A stretch of 64,000 nt of DNA from Halopiger aswanensis (GTDB lineage: Archaea; Halobacteriota; Halobacteria; Halobacteriales; Natrialbaceae), in contig NZ_RAPO01000002.1 of the NCBI RefSeq assembly GCF_003610195.1, forward strand, positions 620,001 through 684,000, given 5' to 3'. Numbering within the stretch: position 1 is the first letter of the stretch; each line of letters begins with the position of its first letter. Below are positions 62,931-64,000 of this stretch, one piece after another. Under the pieces are notes generated by a model. It did not search any database. It had not been told where the DNA came from and was given only the letters and a program-made list of their open reading frames with translations. Position numbers and translations under genes: made by a program.

Positions 62931-64000
62931 CTACTTCTCGATGATGCTCTCCTCGACGGCCTCGCCGAAGTGACGCGCCGTGTCCTCGTAGTACAGCAGG
63001 AGTTCGTCGCCGGCCTCGAGGTCGGTCACCGCCTTGCGGCCCTCGCCGGTGGCGACCTTGATCGTTTCGGCGTTCTGGAGTAGCGTCTCGACCCGGTCGC
63101 CAGCCTGCGTCTCGAGTGCGACCCGGAACATCGGGCGCTGCTCGATCTTGACGCGACCGACGATGGCCTCGCGGGTGTTACCGTTAGTGTCGACGACCTG
63201 CACCTCGTCGCCGCTTTGCAGTTCCGAGAGGTACTTCGTGCCGCCGTCGGGCGTCCGAACGTAGGCGTGAACCGCGCCCGCGTTGACTCTAAAGGGCCGC
63301 GAGGCGACGTAGGGCGACTCGGCCGTCTCGGCGTGGACGAAGACCAGTCCGCGGGCCATCGAACCGACGAGCATCCCCTCGTCGTGCTCGAGCAGGCTCC
63401 CCGTATCGATACAGACCCGATCGGCGCTGCCGACGCGCTCGACGTCGAGCACCTCGGCGTACTCCAGATCGAGGGTCTCGCGCTCGGCCTCGTCGCGGAC
63501 CTCGACGGTCTTGCGGATCTCGTCGGGGTCGCTCGAGTCCAGCAGGACGGAGTCGGCACCGATCTCGAGCGTTTCGAACGCTGTCCGCGCTTCCTCGGCG
63601 GTGGTGACCCCCGCCACGAGGTCGGTCTCGTCGCCGATTCGGGCGATCAGGTTCTCGAGCGGAATGATCGTCCAGTCCTCGCCGATGATGATCGTGTGGT
63701 CGGCCTCCTGGGCCGCGGTCTCGGCGAATTTCTCGTACTCGGTGTCGAGGATCCGGACGTACGCCCCGCGCTCGAGGTCGGCGTCCTCGTCACGGCGCAG
63801 CGTCGAGAGGTCGGCCGAGCCGGAGAAGTCCTCGGGCATGTCGATCGTCGCGTCGCCCTCGCCGTCCTTGCCGACGATGACGGCGTCGGGTTTCGCGGCG
63901 GCTTCGTCGCCCGTGTCGCCGACGTCCTCGATGACGTCCTCGGCGTCGTCGCTTTCCGCGTCGTCGACGAGCGTCACGTCGCCGTTCGTTCGGAACGCCG
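62931..64000 (-). CDS. 3-Dehydroquinate synthase II (cut by the right edge)
   Basis: At least 356 residues of this archaeal AroB'-type enzyme are present; the frame continues to the window edge (FRTNGDVTLVDDA near the edge), so the true start lies outside. It converts the ADH-derived product to 3-dehydroquinate. Clear family stretches are VLLDSSDPDEIRKTVEV, YAEVLDVERVGSADRVCIDTGSLL, MLVGSMARGLVFVHAET, SRPFRVNAGAVHAYVRTPDG and VKIEQRPMFRVALE. ADH synthase at 51519 supplies its substrate and aroD at 60834 uses its product. Confidence 0.93.
   Translation of the reverse strand, partial: AFRTNGDVTLVDDAESDDAEDVIEDVGDTGDEAAAKPDAVIVGKDGEGDATIDMPEDFSGSADLSTLRRDEDADLERGAYVRILDTEYEKFAETAAQEADHTIIIGEDWTIIPLENLIARIGDETDLVAGVTTAEEARTAFETLEIGADSVLLDSSDPDEIRKTVEVRDEAERETLDLEYAEVLDVERVGSADRVCIDTGSLLEHDEGMLVGSMARGLVFVHAETAESPYVASRPFRVNAGAVHAYVRTPDGGTKYLSELQSGDEVQVVDTNGNTREAIVGRVKIEQRPMFRVALETQAGDRVETLLQNAETIKVATGEGRKAVTDLEAGDELLLYYEDTARHFGEAVEESIIEK

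Overview
The window is a single stretch of haloarchaeal chromosome. The evidence is uniformly high GC, strongly acidic proteins, Tat-type secretion signals with haloarchaeal lipoboxes, a TFB transcription factor, a thermosome, the archaeal membrane-anchored LonB protease, ADH-pathway shikimate genes, and TATA boxes placed 25-30 bases before start codons so that many transcripts would be leaderless. Gene content resembles the Natrialbales (Natrinema/Haloterrigena/Natrialba type), but that placement is inference. I see no rRNA, tRNA, CRISPR array, transposase or prophage. It is ordinary, densely coded chromosome without an obvious foreign island.

Region 1 (1-17300) is a carbohydrate-use neighbourhood. 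It holds a secreted GH3 beta-glucosidase with a dockerin-like C-terminus, two overlapping AtoE-type carboxylate transporters, a PfkB sugar kinase, a TrmB-type sugar-sensing regulator, and a complete sugar ABC importer (Tat lipoprotein, two permeases, ATPase). A small one-TM protein and a Gfo/Idh/MocA dehydrogenase follow, and a small HTH protein ends the region. A long inverted repeat sits directly upstream of the importer's TATA box. The likely flow is extracellular release of glucose-like sugars, import, oxidation or phosphorylation.

Region 2 (17400-34000) is mixed housekeeping: an epimerase-like protein, a DHH phosphoesterase, a second PfkB kinase, a GpgS-like glycosyltransferase, a Nudix hydrolase, a FAD oxidoreductase preceded by a tiny coupled ORF, Hsp20, a radical SAM protein followed by a TRAM protein, a YkgJ-type cysteine cluster protein, an MBL hydrolase, and a MarR-like regulator divergent from a methyltransferase.

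Region 3 (34000-48300) holds a GT2 glycosyltransferase, CPBP protease plus LonB, NMN adenylyltransferase plus SAM hydrolase, a HalOD1 protein, a CCT3-like thermosome subunit, an amidohydrolase, a quinol-type nitric oxide reductase with an unexplained N-terminal extension of about 330 residues, and an MGMT-like protein whose catalytic Cys is replaced by Asp.

Region 4 (48400-64000) is rich in aromatic biosynthesis: trpC-trpB-trpA followed by ADH synthase, later aroD and, cut by the right edge, DHQ synthase II. Two TGTACA boxes lie in the trpC promoter. Interspersed are an NfeD protein, an NSS transporter, a stomatin, a two-winged-helix protein with a Tat-like N-terminus, a HAD phosphatase, a DUF84 NTPase and TFB. 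The most notable leads are the extended NorB, the Cys-less MGMT homologue, the TRP-box-like trp promoter, the sugar-importer operator and the leader ORF at 25349.
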